Both the position numbers and the translations under genes were made by a program. From positions 1,736,001-1,800,000 of the forward strand of contig OY820613.1 of NCBI GenBank assembly GCA_963681975.1: DNA of 64,000 nt, read 5' to 3'. Numbering within the stretch: the first letter of the stretch is position 1; each line of letters opens with the position of its first letter. The notes under the pieces were generated by a model that saw only the letters and a list, made by a program, of their open reading frames with translations, had not been told where the DNA came from and searched no databases. This document shows, in pieces, positions 17,115 to 24,771 of the stretch. Source of the stretch: JANELJ01 sp024511395. GTDB taxonomy: Bacteria; Pseudomonadota; Gammaproteobacteria; GRL18.

Positions 17115-17187
17115 CAAAACTACGGATGAAGTCTTGAATAAGCGCAGAAAAAACCAAACAAAAACAAGGTGATGCATTGATTTAACG

Positions 17188-17733
17188 GTGAAACATTATA
17201 CTTGCTGTAGTACAATGCAGCCCATGAAATCCACTGCCGCATCAACCGACAAAACCATTGCTCAACTGCAATCCAGGATAGTGGATTTAGAAAGCAAAGT
17301 CCGGTTTTATGAAGAGCAGTTTAACCTGTTACAACATAAACGCTTTGGTCGTTCTTCTGAAAAGCCCGATACACAGGCCGAGCTGTTTAATGAAGCCGAA
17401 AGCATTATAGCGGAAGAAGAACGCGCCCATCAGGATGATACAGAAGCAGACTCTGCTCAAATCACCATTACCTATACCCGGAAAAAGCCCGGTCGCAAAC
17501 CCTTACCCAAAGACCTGCCCGGAGAGCAAATTCGTTACGAATTACCCAAAAGCGAGCAGGTTTGCGGCTGTGGTCATGCTTTGCATGAAATCGGAGAAGA
17601 CACTTCTGAGCAACCGGATATCATTCCGGCACAGATTAAAGTTATAGAACACATTCGGGTCAAATACGCCTGCCGTCAGTGTGACAATGGCATTAAAACA
17701 GCGCCTGAACCGGCTCAGCCCATTGAACATCCA
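17188..17733 (+). pseudogene. tnpC: IS66 transposase TnpC, N-terminal fragment
   Basis: The N-terminal coiled coil (DKTIAQLQSRIVDLESKV), the RFGRSSEK block and the zinc-finger-like segment with HIRVKYACRQCDNGIKT are present. The frame leaves the family after APEPAQPI, at about 17733, so the DDE domain is missing. The start is uncertain: 17188 is the longest frame, and 17224 (MKSTAAS) resembles family starts better. What follows on this strand to 17925 is antisense to pglZ. Confidence 0.85.
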
Positions 17734-17977
17734 GGAGCCAGTTATCAAGATATTCAGGCTATGGCCCTTCATGATAGAGCAGAAACTTCTGTTCCGGTTT
17801 CTCACGCAGCAGGCGATATTTCACACCGAACTCGTTGTTGGCAAGCTCAAGTTTCTCAATTCCAGGCAGATCAAGCGCTTCAAAATCGCTACGCAATTCT
17901 TTTTTCGAGTCATACCAGAAGATGATACGGTGGCGTTCGAAGAGTTTGGTCAGAGCCTGGGCAATGCACTCATTCAT
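17731..17977 (-). pseudogene. pglZ: BREX pglZ, N-terminal fragment with nonsense codon
   Basis: PglZ is the alkaline-phosphatase-superfamily component of BREX phage-resistance systems. The start MNECIAQALTKLFERHRIIF, then WYDSKKELRSDFE and ANNEFGVKYRLLREKPEQKF, matches the BREX type 1 PglZ N terminus as I know it. After 72 residues a TAG interrupts the frame, yet the same frame continues PEYLDNWLLDVQ, also PglZ-like, before meeting IS66 at about 17731. About 750 residues and the catalytic domain are gone. Confidence 0.8.
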
Positions 17978-17984
17978 TTTGCTT

Positions 17985-18191
17985 TCACCGTTTTGTTATC
18001 TTGTAGCCGACATACACAATATAAAGAGCAGAATCTGCTGTTACTGGCCAGGAAAAATGGATACGAATTTGTGGTGTTTTCACCTTCCCATGCATTGGGC
18101 AAAATAATGTTTCACCATATTTTTCGGGATGTTTAAATGTCAACTCAGATTTAAAGTCACGCTTTTCTCCATCAGACGAATCGGAAAACCA
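17985..18191 (-). pseudogene. 3' fragment of the gene upstream of pglZ
   Basis: A frame open from the IS3 end (18192) down to a TGA at 17985 encodes about 68 residues ending SALYIVYVGYKITKR; TLFCPMHGKVKTPQIRIHF is the clearest stretch. It stops 7 bp before the pglZ start, so it was co-transcribed. In BREX type 1 loci this position holds either pglX or an accessory gene; the sequence does not look like PglX to me, and I do not recognise it. Confidence 0.55.
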
Positions 18192-18458
18192 TGTTCTGGT
18201 CTAATGGAACCGGACACTTTAATAAGAGATAATAATAATCAATTATTGAGGTGTCAGAATGGTACAGAAACGAACATACAAACAATATTCTAAAGAATAT
18301 AAAGAAGAAGCGGTAGCACTGGTTCTCGAACAAGGTTATTCAGTGCCAGAGGCGGCTAAATCACTGGGTATAGCCAGCAATATACTGTATCGCTGGAAGA
18401 GTAAAATAGAATCTCAACCTGAAGGCAAGTCATTGTCAGTTGATGAACGTGAAGAGCT
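18192..18458 (+). mobile_element. IS3-family left-end fragment with truncated orfA
   Basis: The left terminal repeat (TGTTCTGGTCTAATGGAACC) and the first ~66 codons of orfA (from ATG 18259, MVQKRTYKQYSKEYKEEAVA) are present. Identity to the full copies ends after ...VDEREEL at 18458, where an 18-bp inverted repeat begins. It cuts the gene upstream of pglZ. Confidence 0.88.
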
Positions 18459-18507
18459 GCATATTCTGGCCGATCAGAATCAGTGTTCATGATCGGCCAG
18501 AATATGC
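18459..18507. repeat. 18-bp perfect inverted repeat
   Basis: GCATATTCTGGCCGATCA (18459-18476) and its exact complement (18490-18507) flank a 13-base loop. It starts precisely at the IS3 truncation point. It could be the end of another element or a transcription-terminating hairpin; no T-run follows. Confidence 0.6.
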
Positions 18508-18848
18508 AAAAAGACCAACTCTATCAATCAGAACAGAGGTGAACTACTTCAATTAATCTCATCCATAAGCACATAAACTGGTGAACGGTGCTTAGAATCC
18601 GCTTAATTCCAGCGAATTTAATTTTCAACAACCACCGACCCTAGCGAATATAATTTTTCCCCTCTGAGTATTTTCCCACATTCCTATTTTCATCTTGCTT
18701 GGACTCTGAGTTGAAACAAACCCAAGGTGTGTTATTTTTATGTAATTGGCAAAATTGTACAAATAACGGACATTTCGACTATATTGAAACTTGTCTTTTT
18801 AATGGGCTAATTTAAAATTTTCATATAACCACTGAAAAAACAAGCTGG
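18508..18848. other. non-coding interval with a dispersed repeat
   Basis: No gene is seen. The stretch 18708-18776 (clearest part 18733-18776, ending ACAAATAACGGACATTTC) recurs at 43226-43294, near another toxin-antitoxin operon. The rest is A+T-rich without clear signals. Confidence 0.5.
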
Positions 18849-19127
18849 TTATGAAAATTCAATATGTAGGTTTTTACCAACCGCATGAGCGACACGTTCT
18901 AAAACTTCCAATGTGATTGAAGAATTTTCCGGATCAAGAATTCGGTCTAATTGAGAACGACTGGTTTTTAATTTTTGAGCTAATGAACTTTTAGTGATGT
19001 TTTGTTCTTCCATAATGTCAGCAAGCTGAAGTGCAAGCAGACGTTTATGTGCTTTTGCAGATACTTCTTCAAAGATACCTTCTTCCTCAAGAAAGTCATC
19101 AAAATTACTGCCTGTATGTTTATTCAT
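18849..19127 (-). CDS. higA: HigA-type XRE antitoxin
   Basis: This 92-residue XRE helix-turn-helix protein is expected to neutralise the toxin encoded just upstream and to repress the operon. The DNA-binding region is MEEQNITKSSLAQKLKTSRS followed by QLDRILDPENSSITLEVLER. It overlaps the toxin gene by 8 bp, with the toxin first, which is the higBA order. Downstream (toward 18800) there is no further gene. Confidence 0.85.
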   Translation of the reverse strand: MNKHTGSNFDDFLEEEGIFEEVSAKAHKRLLALQLADIMEEQNITKSSLAQKLKTSRSQLDRILDPENSSITLEVLERVAHAVGKNLHIEFS

Positions 19128-19488
19128 TATTCTTTACCTCTTTAAACCATTCATTTTTTCGACGACGAGCCTGCTCAATTTCTTTCTTCGGGGTTTTTTG
19201 AGATTTTTTTATAAAACCGTGTAATAAAATTATCTGGCTTCCAGAAACAGTGAAAAATACTCTTGAAATATTTCCCCGGGGCAAATTACTTCGTGCTTCC
19301 CATAAATCAGCTTCCATTTTTCTAACCAGAGGCATACCTAACGGCCAACGAAACTGTATAAGCTTAATATCTTCTCCAATGACTTTTTTATAATCAGTTT
19401 CAAGCCCTCTTAGCCAATCTCGAACAGGCTCATTCCCTGATTGTGTTTTAAAAAAAGTAACAGACAAGAGTGGTTTGGCTTGAATCAT
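19120..19488 (-). CDS. higB: HigB-type toxin, phage Gp49-like (DUF891)
   Basis: The product resembles the Gp49-like/HigB RNase toxins of the RelE superfamily. Features are SGNEPVRDWLRGLE near the start, GEDIKLIQFRWPLGMPLVRK, LWEARSNLPRGNISRVFFTV and the C-terminal FIKKSQKTPKKEIEQARRRK, the usual positively charged helix. I place the start at 19488 (MIQAKPLLSV); the open frame extends 10 codons upstream but those residues look unrelated. The adjacent higA completes the pair. Confidence 0.85.
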   Translation of the reverse strand: MIQAKPLLSVTFFKTQSGNEPVRDWLRGLETDYKKVIGEDIKLIQFRWPLGMPLVRKMEADLWEARSNLPRGNISRVFFTVSGSQIILLHGFIKKSQKTPKKEIEQARRRKNEWFKEVKNNE

Positions 19489-19589
19489 AAAGCAACTGTA
19501 CCACAAAAGGTACACCAATCAATTCAAAATTTATCTAATTATAAAAAATGCCGATAAATTATATACAGTCCTACAAAGAGAGGTTTATT

Positions 19590-19914
19590 ATGAATATCCT
19601 TAACAATACAATGAATAAGCCTATTCCATGGAACAAAGGAAAATTAACCGGACAAAAGCCAGCCTTAAAGTTAAAAGAAATATGGAGCATACGTGCACGA
19701 TTACAAATCAGCCAAAATATCCTGGAACTTGCTTTATTCAATATGGCTATCGATAGTAAATTACGTGCTTGTGATCTTGTAAAACTCAAAGTTTCAGACA
19801 TTAGCCATGGTTCACATATCAATAAAAGAGCCATGATCATTCAACAAAAAACCGGACGAAGCGTACAGTTTGAAATTACAGAGCAAACCAGAGATACTGC
19901 TGAAAAACTAATAA
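19590..19914 (+). pseudogene. tyrosine recombinase, truncated after the first catalytic Arg
   Basis: The gene starts ATGAATATCC with an AGAGAGG ribosome site. WSIRARLQISQ, then LALFNMAIDSKLRACDLVKL (the catalytic Arg of box I) and EITEQTRDTAEKLI belong to the N-terminal half of an integrase catalytic domain. At 19915 an IS982 end cuts the frame, removing the His-x-x-Arg and the nucleophilic Tyr. It is inactive. It may be the integrase of a lost mobile unit. Confidence 0.8.
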
Positions 19915-19953
19915 ACCTGAGATCTGGATAAGAACCCAGTCATTTACCTAAAT

Positions 19954-21152
19954 TGTAGTAGTTCAGACCTGATCTGACAGTCCTCCCGTATTGAAGGTGT
20001 CTGTCAGATTAAACCTGAGCTAAATTTTTTTCAGCCCAGACTGATTTCCCATCAGTTAATGTATCCATGGGTGTTCTTCCACAACACATTTTTCCCTGAT
20101 GGGTACGTTCATTATTATAATATCTGATCCATTCGTCCAGATCTTTTTGTAATTCTTCCATGGAAGAATACAGTTTTTTTCTGAATGTGACCTGATAAAA
20201 TTCCTGTAATATGGTTTTATGAAATCGCTCACATATTCCATTGGTCTGAGGTGAACGCGCTTTGGTCTTTGTATGGTCAATATCATTAATGGCCAGATAA
20301 AGCTGATAATCATGGTGCTCCACACGGCCACAGTATTCTGTTCCCCGGTCAGTTAAAATTCTTAATAAAGGGAGCTCCTGCTCTGCAAAGAATGGCAGGA
20401 CTTTATCATTGAGCATATCGGCTGCTGTAACAGGCGTTTTTGTTGTGTAAAGCCTGGCAAAAGCGACTTTACTATAGGTATCCACAAAGGTTTGCTGATA
20501 GATACGACCCACGCCTTTTAATGTACCGACATAAAAGGTGTCCTGAGAACCCGGATAACCGGGGTGAGCCGTTTCAATTTCACCACAAGCTTCATCATCC
20601 TGTTTTTTCTTCTCCAGGGCGGCCACCTGCTCATCGCTGAGTATAATGCCTTCCTGGGCTACCTTATCTTCCAGAGCCTTAAGGCGCTTTTTAAAGTTTT
20701 CCAGGTTATTGCGTAGCCAGATAGAGCGTACACCACTTCCGGATACAAAAATGCCTCTTTTTCTCAATTCATTACTGGTTCTGGCCTGGCCATGTGCGGG
20801 AAATTCAATGGCATATTCGCAGACCTTCTTTTCAGTATCCAGATCAACACGATTTTTCAAATTAGGTGTTCTTCGGCTTTTTGAGATCAGTGCTTCCAGG
20901 CCGCCTTCATCCACCAGTTCCTGATATCGGTAAAAAGTATCTCTTGATACGCCCATAACCTGGCAGGCTTTGGACACATTTCCTAATTCTTCGGCTAAAT
21001 TTAATAAACCGGCTTTATGTTTGATGATAGGATTGTTAGTATGAAACATGAGAGTCTCCTTTTGTTTTGTCATAAAGATTCGACACCTTTAATCAAAACG
21101 GGAAACTCTCACTAAGTCAAGCCGACTGTCAGATCAGGTCTGAACTACTACA
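19954..21152 (-). mobile_element. complete IS481-family element with 7-bp target duplication
   Basis: The 1199-bp element has terminal repeats TGTAGTAGTTCAGACCTGAT with continuing GACAGTC at both ends. The 7-bp direct repeat CCTAAAT flanks it. The single gene at 20009-21073 is intact, so the copy may be active. A partial copy opens the window. Confidence 0.95.
20009..21073 (-). CDS. IS481-family transposase
   Basis: The 354-residue protein is full length. It begins with a helix-turn-helix region (EELGNVSKACQVMGVSRDTF) and a second DNA-binding stretch, followed by an rve-type catalytic domain with HPGYPGSQDTFYVGTLKGVG, ILTDRGTEYCG and SPQTNGICERFHKT. The first catalytic Asp lies in the TFYVGTLK/DTYSKVAF region, and the catalytic Glu is in ICERF. 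The start ATG follows an AGGAGA site. It is nearly identical to the partial copy at 2-784. Confidence 0.95.
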   Translation of the reverse strand: MTKQKETLMFHTNNPIIKHKAGLLNLAEELGNVSKACQVMGVSRDTFYRYQELVDEGGLEALISKSRRTPNLKNRVDLDTEKKVCEYAIEFPAHGQARTSNELRKRGIFVSGSGVRSIWLRNNLENFKKRLKALEDKVAQEGIILSDEQVAALEKKKQDDEACGEIETAHPGYPGSQDTFYVGTLKGVGRIYQQTFVDTYSKVAFARLYTTKTPVTAADMLNDKVLPFFAEQELPLLRILTDRGTEYCGRVEHHDYQLYLAINDIDHTKTKARSPQTNGICERFHKTILQEFYQVTFRKKLYSSMEELQKDLDEWIRYYNNERTHQGKMCCGRTPMDTLTDGKSVWAEKNLAQV

Positions 21153-21219
21153 CCTAAATACAGAGAGTTTTCATATCACTCTCATCTATTCTGATTGTCG
21201 GCTTGTCTTTTTTATGCCT

Positions 21220-21349
21220 TTCAAAACACATTCTATACTATTGATATTTAAAACAAAAGTGCTTTTTGAATGTCTAATATTAACTCTGACTTAGCCCATT
21301 TAAGTGCCTGTTTTATCAAGTTTTGACGACTTTATATTAGACAACAAAA
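21220..21349. other. non-coding stretch downstream of the second M48 gene
   Basis: No gene is seen. GTCTAATAT (21271) and its complement ATATTAGAC (21332) could pair around a ~50-base loop. A segment near 21224 (CAAAACACATTCTATAC) resembles 60208-60226, next to another IS982 remnant, so part of it may be IS982 flank. Confidence 0.35.
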
Positions 21350-22024
21350 TCACAGTTCTAATCCAGCTCCATAAAGCCGTAACCAGCCTTTCGCTTTAGG
21401 GTAATCAGGTAACACTTTTTCAATCTCATACCAAAATTCAGGGGTGTGATTTGGATGCTTGAGATGAGCCAGTTCATGTACAACGATGTACTCGAGAGCT
21501 GTTATTGGAGCCATTACACAACGCCAGTGAAAGTTGAGCGTGCCATCGGCTGAGCAGGATGCCCATCGGTTCTTCAACTCTTGAATTCTTATCCCCGAAG
21601 GATTCTTCTTTGCATATTGAGCGACGTGCTTTGGCAGACGAGTCCTGGCTTTTGTTTTATAGAAGTCTATAAACTTGTCTCTTGCCGATGACAGTACAGA
21701 TCTTTTGAGAAGAAACGAGCCGTTCTTGAATGATAGCTCCTGGCTTACATCATCAACTATCTGTAACCTGTATGTCGAGCCAAGGTAAGGGAAACCTTCA
21801 CCATTGACAAACTCACGTTCAACACGTGTACGGTTCAAGTCTTCCCATTCGGCAAGATTACGATAAATCCAGCTGCGTTTAGCTTCAAGGATTTCCTCAA
21901 TCTTATCCATGTCATAAGGTTCTGGCGCGAGCACAGTGATAGTGCCATCACGCTCGATATAGATACTGGTTGTTTTACGAGCTCTTTTCTTTAGCTCGTA
22001 GTCGATGTCTTTATATGACGGCAT
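21350..22024 (-). CDS. YgjP-like M48-type zinc metallopeptidase (DUF45)
   Basis: This 224-residue protein is a homologue, not a duplicate, of the one at 5531-6235. The zinc motif lies in VVHELAHLKHPNHTPEFW and the preceding ELKNRWASCSADGTLNFHW block matches the family. It is cytosolic with no signal peptide. It starts 6 bp after the stop of a truncated upstream gene, so it was the second gene of an operon. Family members usually follow hsdR, so this locus was probably another type I RM system before IS630 removed it. Confidence 0.85.
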   Translation of the reverse strand: MPSYKDIDYELKKRARKTTSIYIERDGTITVLAPEPYDMDKIEEILEAKRSWIYRNLAEWEDLNRTRVEREFVNGEGFPYLGSTYRLQIVDDVSQELSFKNGSFLLKRSVLSSARDKFIDFYKTKARTRLPKHVAQYAKKNPSGIRIQELKNRWASCSADGTLNFHWRCVMAPITALEYIVVHELAHLKHPNHTPEFWYEIEKVLPDYPKAKGWLRLYGAGLEL

Positions 22025-22030
22025 AAACGC

Positions 22031-22140
22031 TTAACCTAAAATATCCTGTTGACGTCGTTTTGCTAGTGCAATGACTTCAGTGACTAATTGTTCACTATGA
22101 GTAGCCAGCTCAGATATACCCGACAGTACAAATACATCAT
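22031..22140 (-). pseudogene. 3' fragment of the gene upstream of the M48 gene
   Basis: The open frame from the IS630 end to a TAA at 22031 encodes about 36 residues: VFVLSGISELATHSEQLVTE followed by VIALAKRRQQDILG. I do not recognise the family. Its position directly before an M48 gene would suit a restriction-subunit C terminus, but the sequence is too short to tell. Confidence 0.45.
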
Positions 22141-23307
22141 CTAAATAACTGTTCCGAAATGGTGTCCATATAAATGGAACTTAAGCTTTGTTTATCGAAC
22201 AAAGAAATTAACCAAAACAACCTGATCAAATAAAGCTTAAGTATGAATAATATTATAACGGAACTGAGCCGTCCTGTACGCCGACGGTTAAAAAAAGTCG
22301 TACAATTTAATAAAGATGGTAACTACAGAAGGCGGGCTGAAGCTATTTTACTCCTGCATCAGTGCTACAGTAGGAAACAGGTTTCCCAATTACTGAATGC
22401 CAGCCGAACAAGCATAAGAAAATGGGTACAACGCTTTGAACAATTTGGTGAATCAGCCCTGTTTCCGGAAAACCGTGGCAGAACACCCTATAGTATCAAT
22501 GAAACCATTAGTACCCGTTTACTGGAACTGGTTCAGACACAGCCGAAAGAATTTGGATGTTTTAACTCAAGATGGACTTCGGAATTATTAACCCGGCAGG
22601 TCAACGAGGAATTTCAGACCCATATTCATTCTTCTACTATCCGGAGGTTATTACCTAAACCGGGTTTAAAATGGAAACGAGCCAGCCCGACACTATGCAT
22701 ACAGGATAAGGAAAAAGCTCGTAAAATGAAGAGGATAGAGAAAGCCTTGCAATCAGCCAATGCTGAGCATTCTGTATTTTATGTGGATGAAGCCGATGTT
22801 GATTTAAATCCACGTATCGGCAGTTTCTGGTCTGTAAAAGGACAACAAACCAGAATACCCACTCCTGGTAAAAACCAGAAGAATTATCTGGCCGGAGCCC
22901 TGAATGCTAAAACAGGTCAGGTTGTCTGGGTAGAATGGGAAAGTAAAAATTCATTCCTGTTTTTACGCCTGATGGCAGAGTTAAGAAAAAGATACAGGCA
23001 GGCTAAAACCATCTGATTGATAGCGGATAATTATGTTATGCATAAAAGCCAGATAACGAAAACATTTCTGTCCCATAATAAAAAGTTTGAGCTGATATTT
23101 CAGCCAGCCTATCACCCCCGGGTAAACATAATAGAGCTATTATGGAAACAGTTACATGATACCGTAACCAGAAATCAACGACATTCAACAATGAAAAGCC
23201 TGATGGAAGATGTTAGAAAATTTATGAATAATGTGTCCCTGTTTCCTGGTTCTGAAATTCAACAGAAAAGGTTATAGGGTGGACACCTTTTAGGATCAGC
23301 CATTTAG
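22141..23307 (+). mobile_element. IS630-family element, inactivated
   Basis: All IS630 copies here share end boxes CTAAATAACTGTTCC and CTAAATAGCTGATCC, which I include in the element. This copy's right box carries one change (CATTTAG). The length is 1167 bp. It cuts the gene at 22031 and replaces the last codons of the cassette gene at 23296. Confidence 0.88.
22174..23277 (+). pseudogene. IS630-family transposase with two nonsense codons
   Basis: Compared with the intact copy at 24802-25905, codon 20 is TAA in place of CAA, and the Arg codon CGA in AKTIRLIADNY is TGA (at 23014-23016). The Tc1/mariner-like DDE features (FYVDEADVDLNPRIGSFWS, then IADNYVMHKS and NIIELLWKQLH) are otherwise kept. 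One of the frames could restart at 22243, but the second stop still splits the catalytic domain. Confidence 0.9.
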
Positions 23308-23751
23308 ACTCTTGTCTACATGCTCGGTTGGTGCGAATCCATATGTTTGACTTAGTGAACCCTCATATTCCCAGCCATCTGGAGTTAATATAGGTTCGTC
23401 TTCGCCATCAACGATTTGGCAAGCAGCAACCCTTTTTGTCGCATCGCCGTCAAGATTAACATGACCGAATTCTACCCATATACTTGGTGCAGCGAGACCA
23501 TTTTGTTGATCTACCACTACCATATCTATTGCAGTATTATCTTGCAGATAGATAAACCCAATATTTTCAAGGTGCTTTATGAATGATTCAACATCAACAG
23601 GACTCATAAAACCAACTCTTGCAAGTGCACTATCAGCACAGAGCGTTTGATTAGGGCAATCGTTAACAAACGCCTCCCAGCCTCCAGGATATTTACTATC
23701 TATCGCTGACCTTCTTATCACGACTGATATTGCTTCGATCAGAATTGCCAT
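23296..23751 (-). CDS. integron cassette protein, C terminus altered by IS630
   Basis: This 151-residue protein of unknown function follows an attC site: the ATG is 16 bp after the GTTAGGC box and has an AAAGGA ribosome site, a typical cassette start. The sequence (KYPGGWEAFVNDCPNQTLCA, SPVDVESFIKHLENIGFIYL, GWEYEGSLSQTYGF) is compact and acidic with no membrane segment. I recall similar proteins as hypothetical proteins in chromosomal integrons. The final residues (LNG) come from IS630, so the original end is lost. Confidence 0.65.
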   Translation of the reverse strand: MAILIEAISVVIRRSAIDSKYPGGWEAFVNDCPNQTLCADSALARVGFMSPVDVESFIKHLENIGFIYLQDNTAIDMVVVDQQNGLAAPSIWVEFGHVNLDGDATKRVAACQIVDGEDEPILTPDGWEYEGSLSQTYGFAPTEHVDKSLNG

Positions 23752-23767
23752 CGTTTTTCCTTTTTTA

Positions 23768-23878
23768 GCCTAACGCCTAGTTCAACAGACCGAAAAGTTT
23801 CGTGCCTTTTGTGGCATTATAGCGAAGCGCCACAAAAGGCGCGTAACTTTTTGGGTCTGCGTGAAACGCCTTATTAGC
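23768..23878 (-). other. integron attC site
   Basis: On the minus strand this 111-bp palindrome starts GCTAATAAGGCG and ends GGCGTTAGGC, the last seven bases being a perfect R' core (GTTAGGC). Internal arms (CAGACC...GGTCTG, GCCTTTTGTGGC...GCCACAAAAGGC) fold into a long hairpin. It separates two minus-strand genes, 3 bp after the stop of one and 16 bp before the start of the other, exactly as in a cassette array. Confidence 0.85.
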
Positions 23879-23881
23879 GAT

Positions 23882-24655
23882 TTAACCAGCAAACCAGACC
23901 CGTATTTTTCTATATATTTTAATTACAAATGCACCTGGCACTAAGACTGTTAAGCCAATGACGTAAGACAAAATTCCGGCAACCCATAAGTTGCTTGTGT
24001 AAAGTAAAATAAAAATTATTGCTACAAAACCGACTACAGATCCTACTAACGCAGCCATCGGTTGAGGCACTCCCATAAATAATTCGTGAGCCACTCTTAT
24101 TTTACAGTTTATACCTTTTTGTAGTATCTCTAGCCAGATAGTTGGCTCTTCTTCTGTTTTTGCGGCATTTAAAAGTTCAAAACGTACTTTTTGACCACGA
24201 TTCATCGTAGGGATTAAGTAATCTCTTCTACTACGATATAGATCTAATTGATGGTTCGTTGGTTGTTCGCCATCGGGAACATAAATTTCTTCTTTATACT
24301 CTTCAGTAAAATCTAGATTCCTTGTCGTTTCAGATAATTCTGCGCGCTGAGTTAGCAATAATGAATTATTTGTAAATATTCGAACAGATATAAACTCAAA
24401 ATCTTTTGTACTTTCATTTATTAATTCTACAGTTGATAGGTATAGGCGTGCGACGAGATTGTCATTCCAAGTAACTTTGACTGAGCCGTATACCTCGTCA
24501 TCTGTTGTAAGCCCAATCTGATTATGAGACACATAATATGTGAATAACGATCGTCTATTCATCCAGTTTTGTGTTATTACAGAAACAACAATGCCACCAA
24601 AGGCAGATGCCAATGCTATAAATATTTTACTGTTAAGAAGTGTATCAATATCCAT
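23882..24655 (-). CDS. integron cassette membrane protein, unknown function
   Basis: The 257-residue protein has one N-terminal hydrophobic segment (IFIALASAFGGIVVSVI, about 11-27) and two C-terminal ones (ALVGSVVGFVAIIFILLY, then ILSYVIGLTVLVPGAFVI), around a ~170-residue soluble domain of mostly beta character. It has no recognised family. The stop lies 3 bp before the attC site, as for a cassette gene. The upstream side runs into IS630 at 24772, so the preceding attC is not seen. Confidence 0.6.
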   Translation of the reverse strand: MDIDTLLNSKIFIALASAFGGIVVSVITQNWMNRRSLFTYYVSHNQIGLTTDDEVYGSVKVTWNDNLVARLYLSTVELINESTKDFEFISVRIFTNNSLLLTQRAELSETTRNLDFTEEYKEEIYVPDGEQPTNHQLDLYRSRRDYLIPTMNRGQKVRFELLNAAKTEEEPTIWLEILQKGINCKIRVAHELFMGVPQPMAALVGSVVGFVAIIFILLYTSNLWVAGILSYVIGLTVLVPGAFVIKIYRKIRVWFAG

Positions 24656-24771
24656 AGTTTTATTTCGATAACAAGTTACTAAGTAGTTTTTGTTTAATCA
24701 TCGCACACTTTTGTTTATCACTCAAGAACTACCCCTTAAGCTTGATTTTCCTTTCGGGATAACATGCAATT

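Larger units (their letters stand above)
16370..17730 (+). mobile_element. IS66-family element lacking its right end
   Basis: The left end starts GTAACCGCCC at 16370 inside IS256 debris. The three IS66 genes follow in the normal order, tnpA, tnpB and tnpC, but tnpC is cut near 17730 where BREX pglZ sequence begins. The right terminal repeat is lost. Confidence 0.85.
19915..21219 (-). mobile_element. IS982 end fragment split by IS481
   Basis: The IS982 end beginning ACCTGAGATCTGGATAAG is present at 19915-19953 and continues at 21153-21219. It is interrupted by the IS481 copy, which duplicated CCTAAAT (19947-19953 and 21153-21159). The uninterrupted sequence can be read at 59427-59520. Only the transposase-3' end survives here. 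Confidence 0.88.

Noticed and set aside
20440..20924. Small proteins on the opposite strand of IS481
   Set aside because: The same frames occur at the mirrored copy at the window start and are antisense to the transposase; no independent coding evidence.
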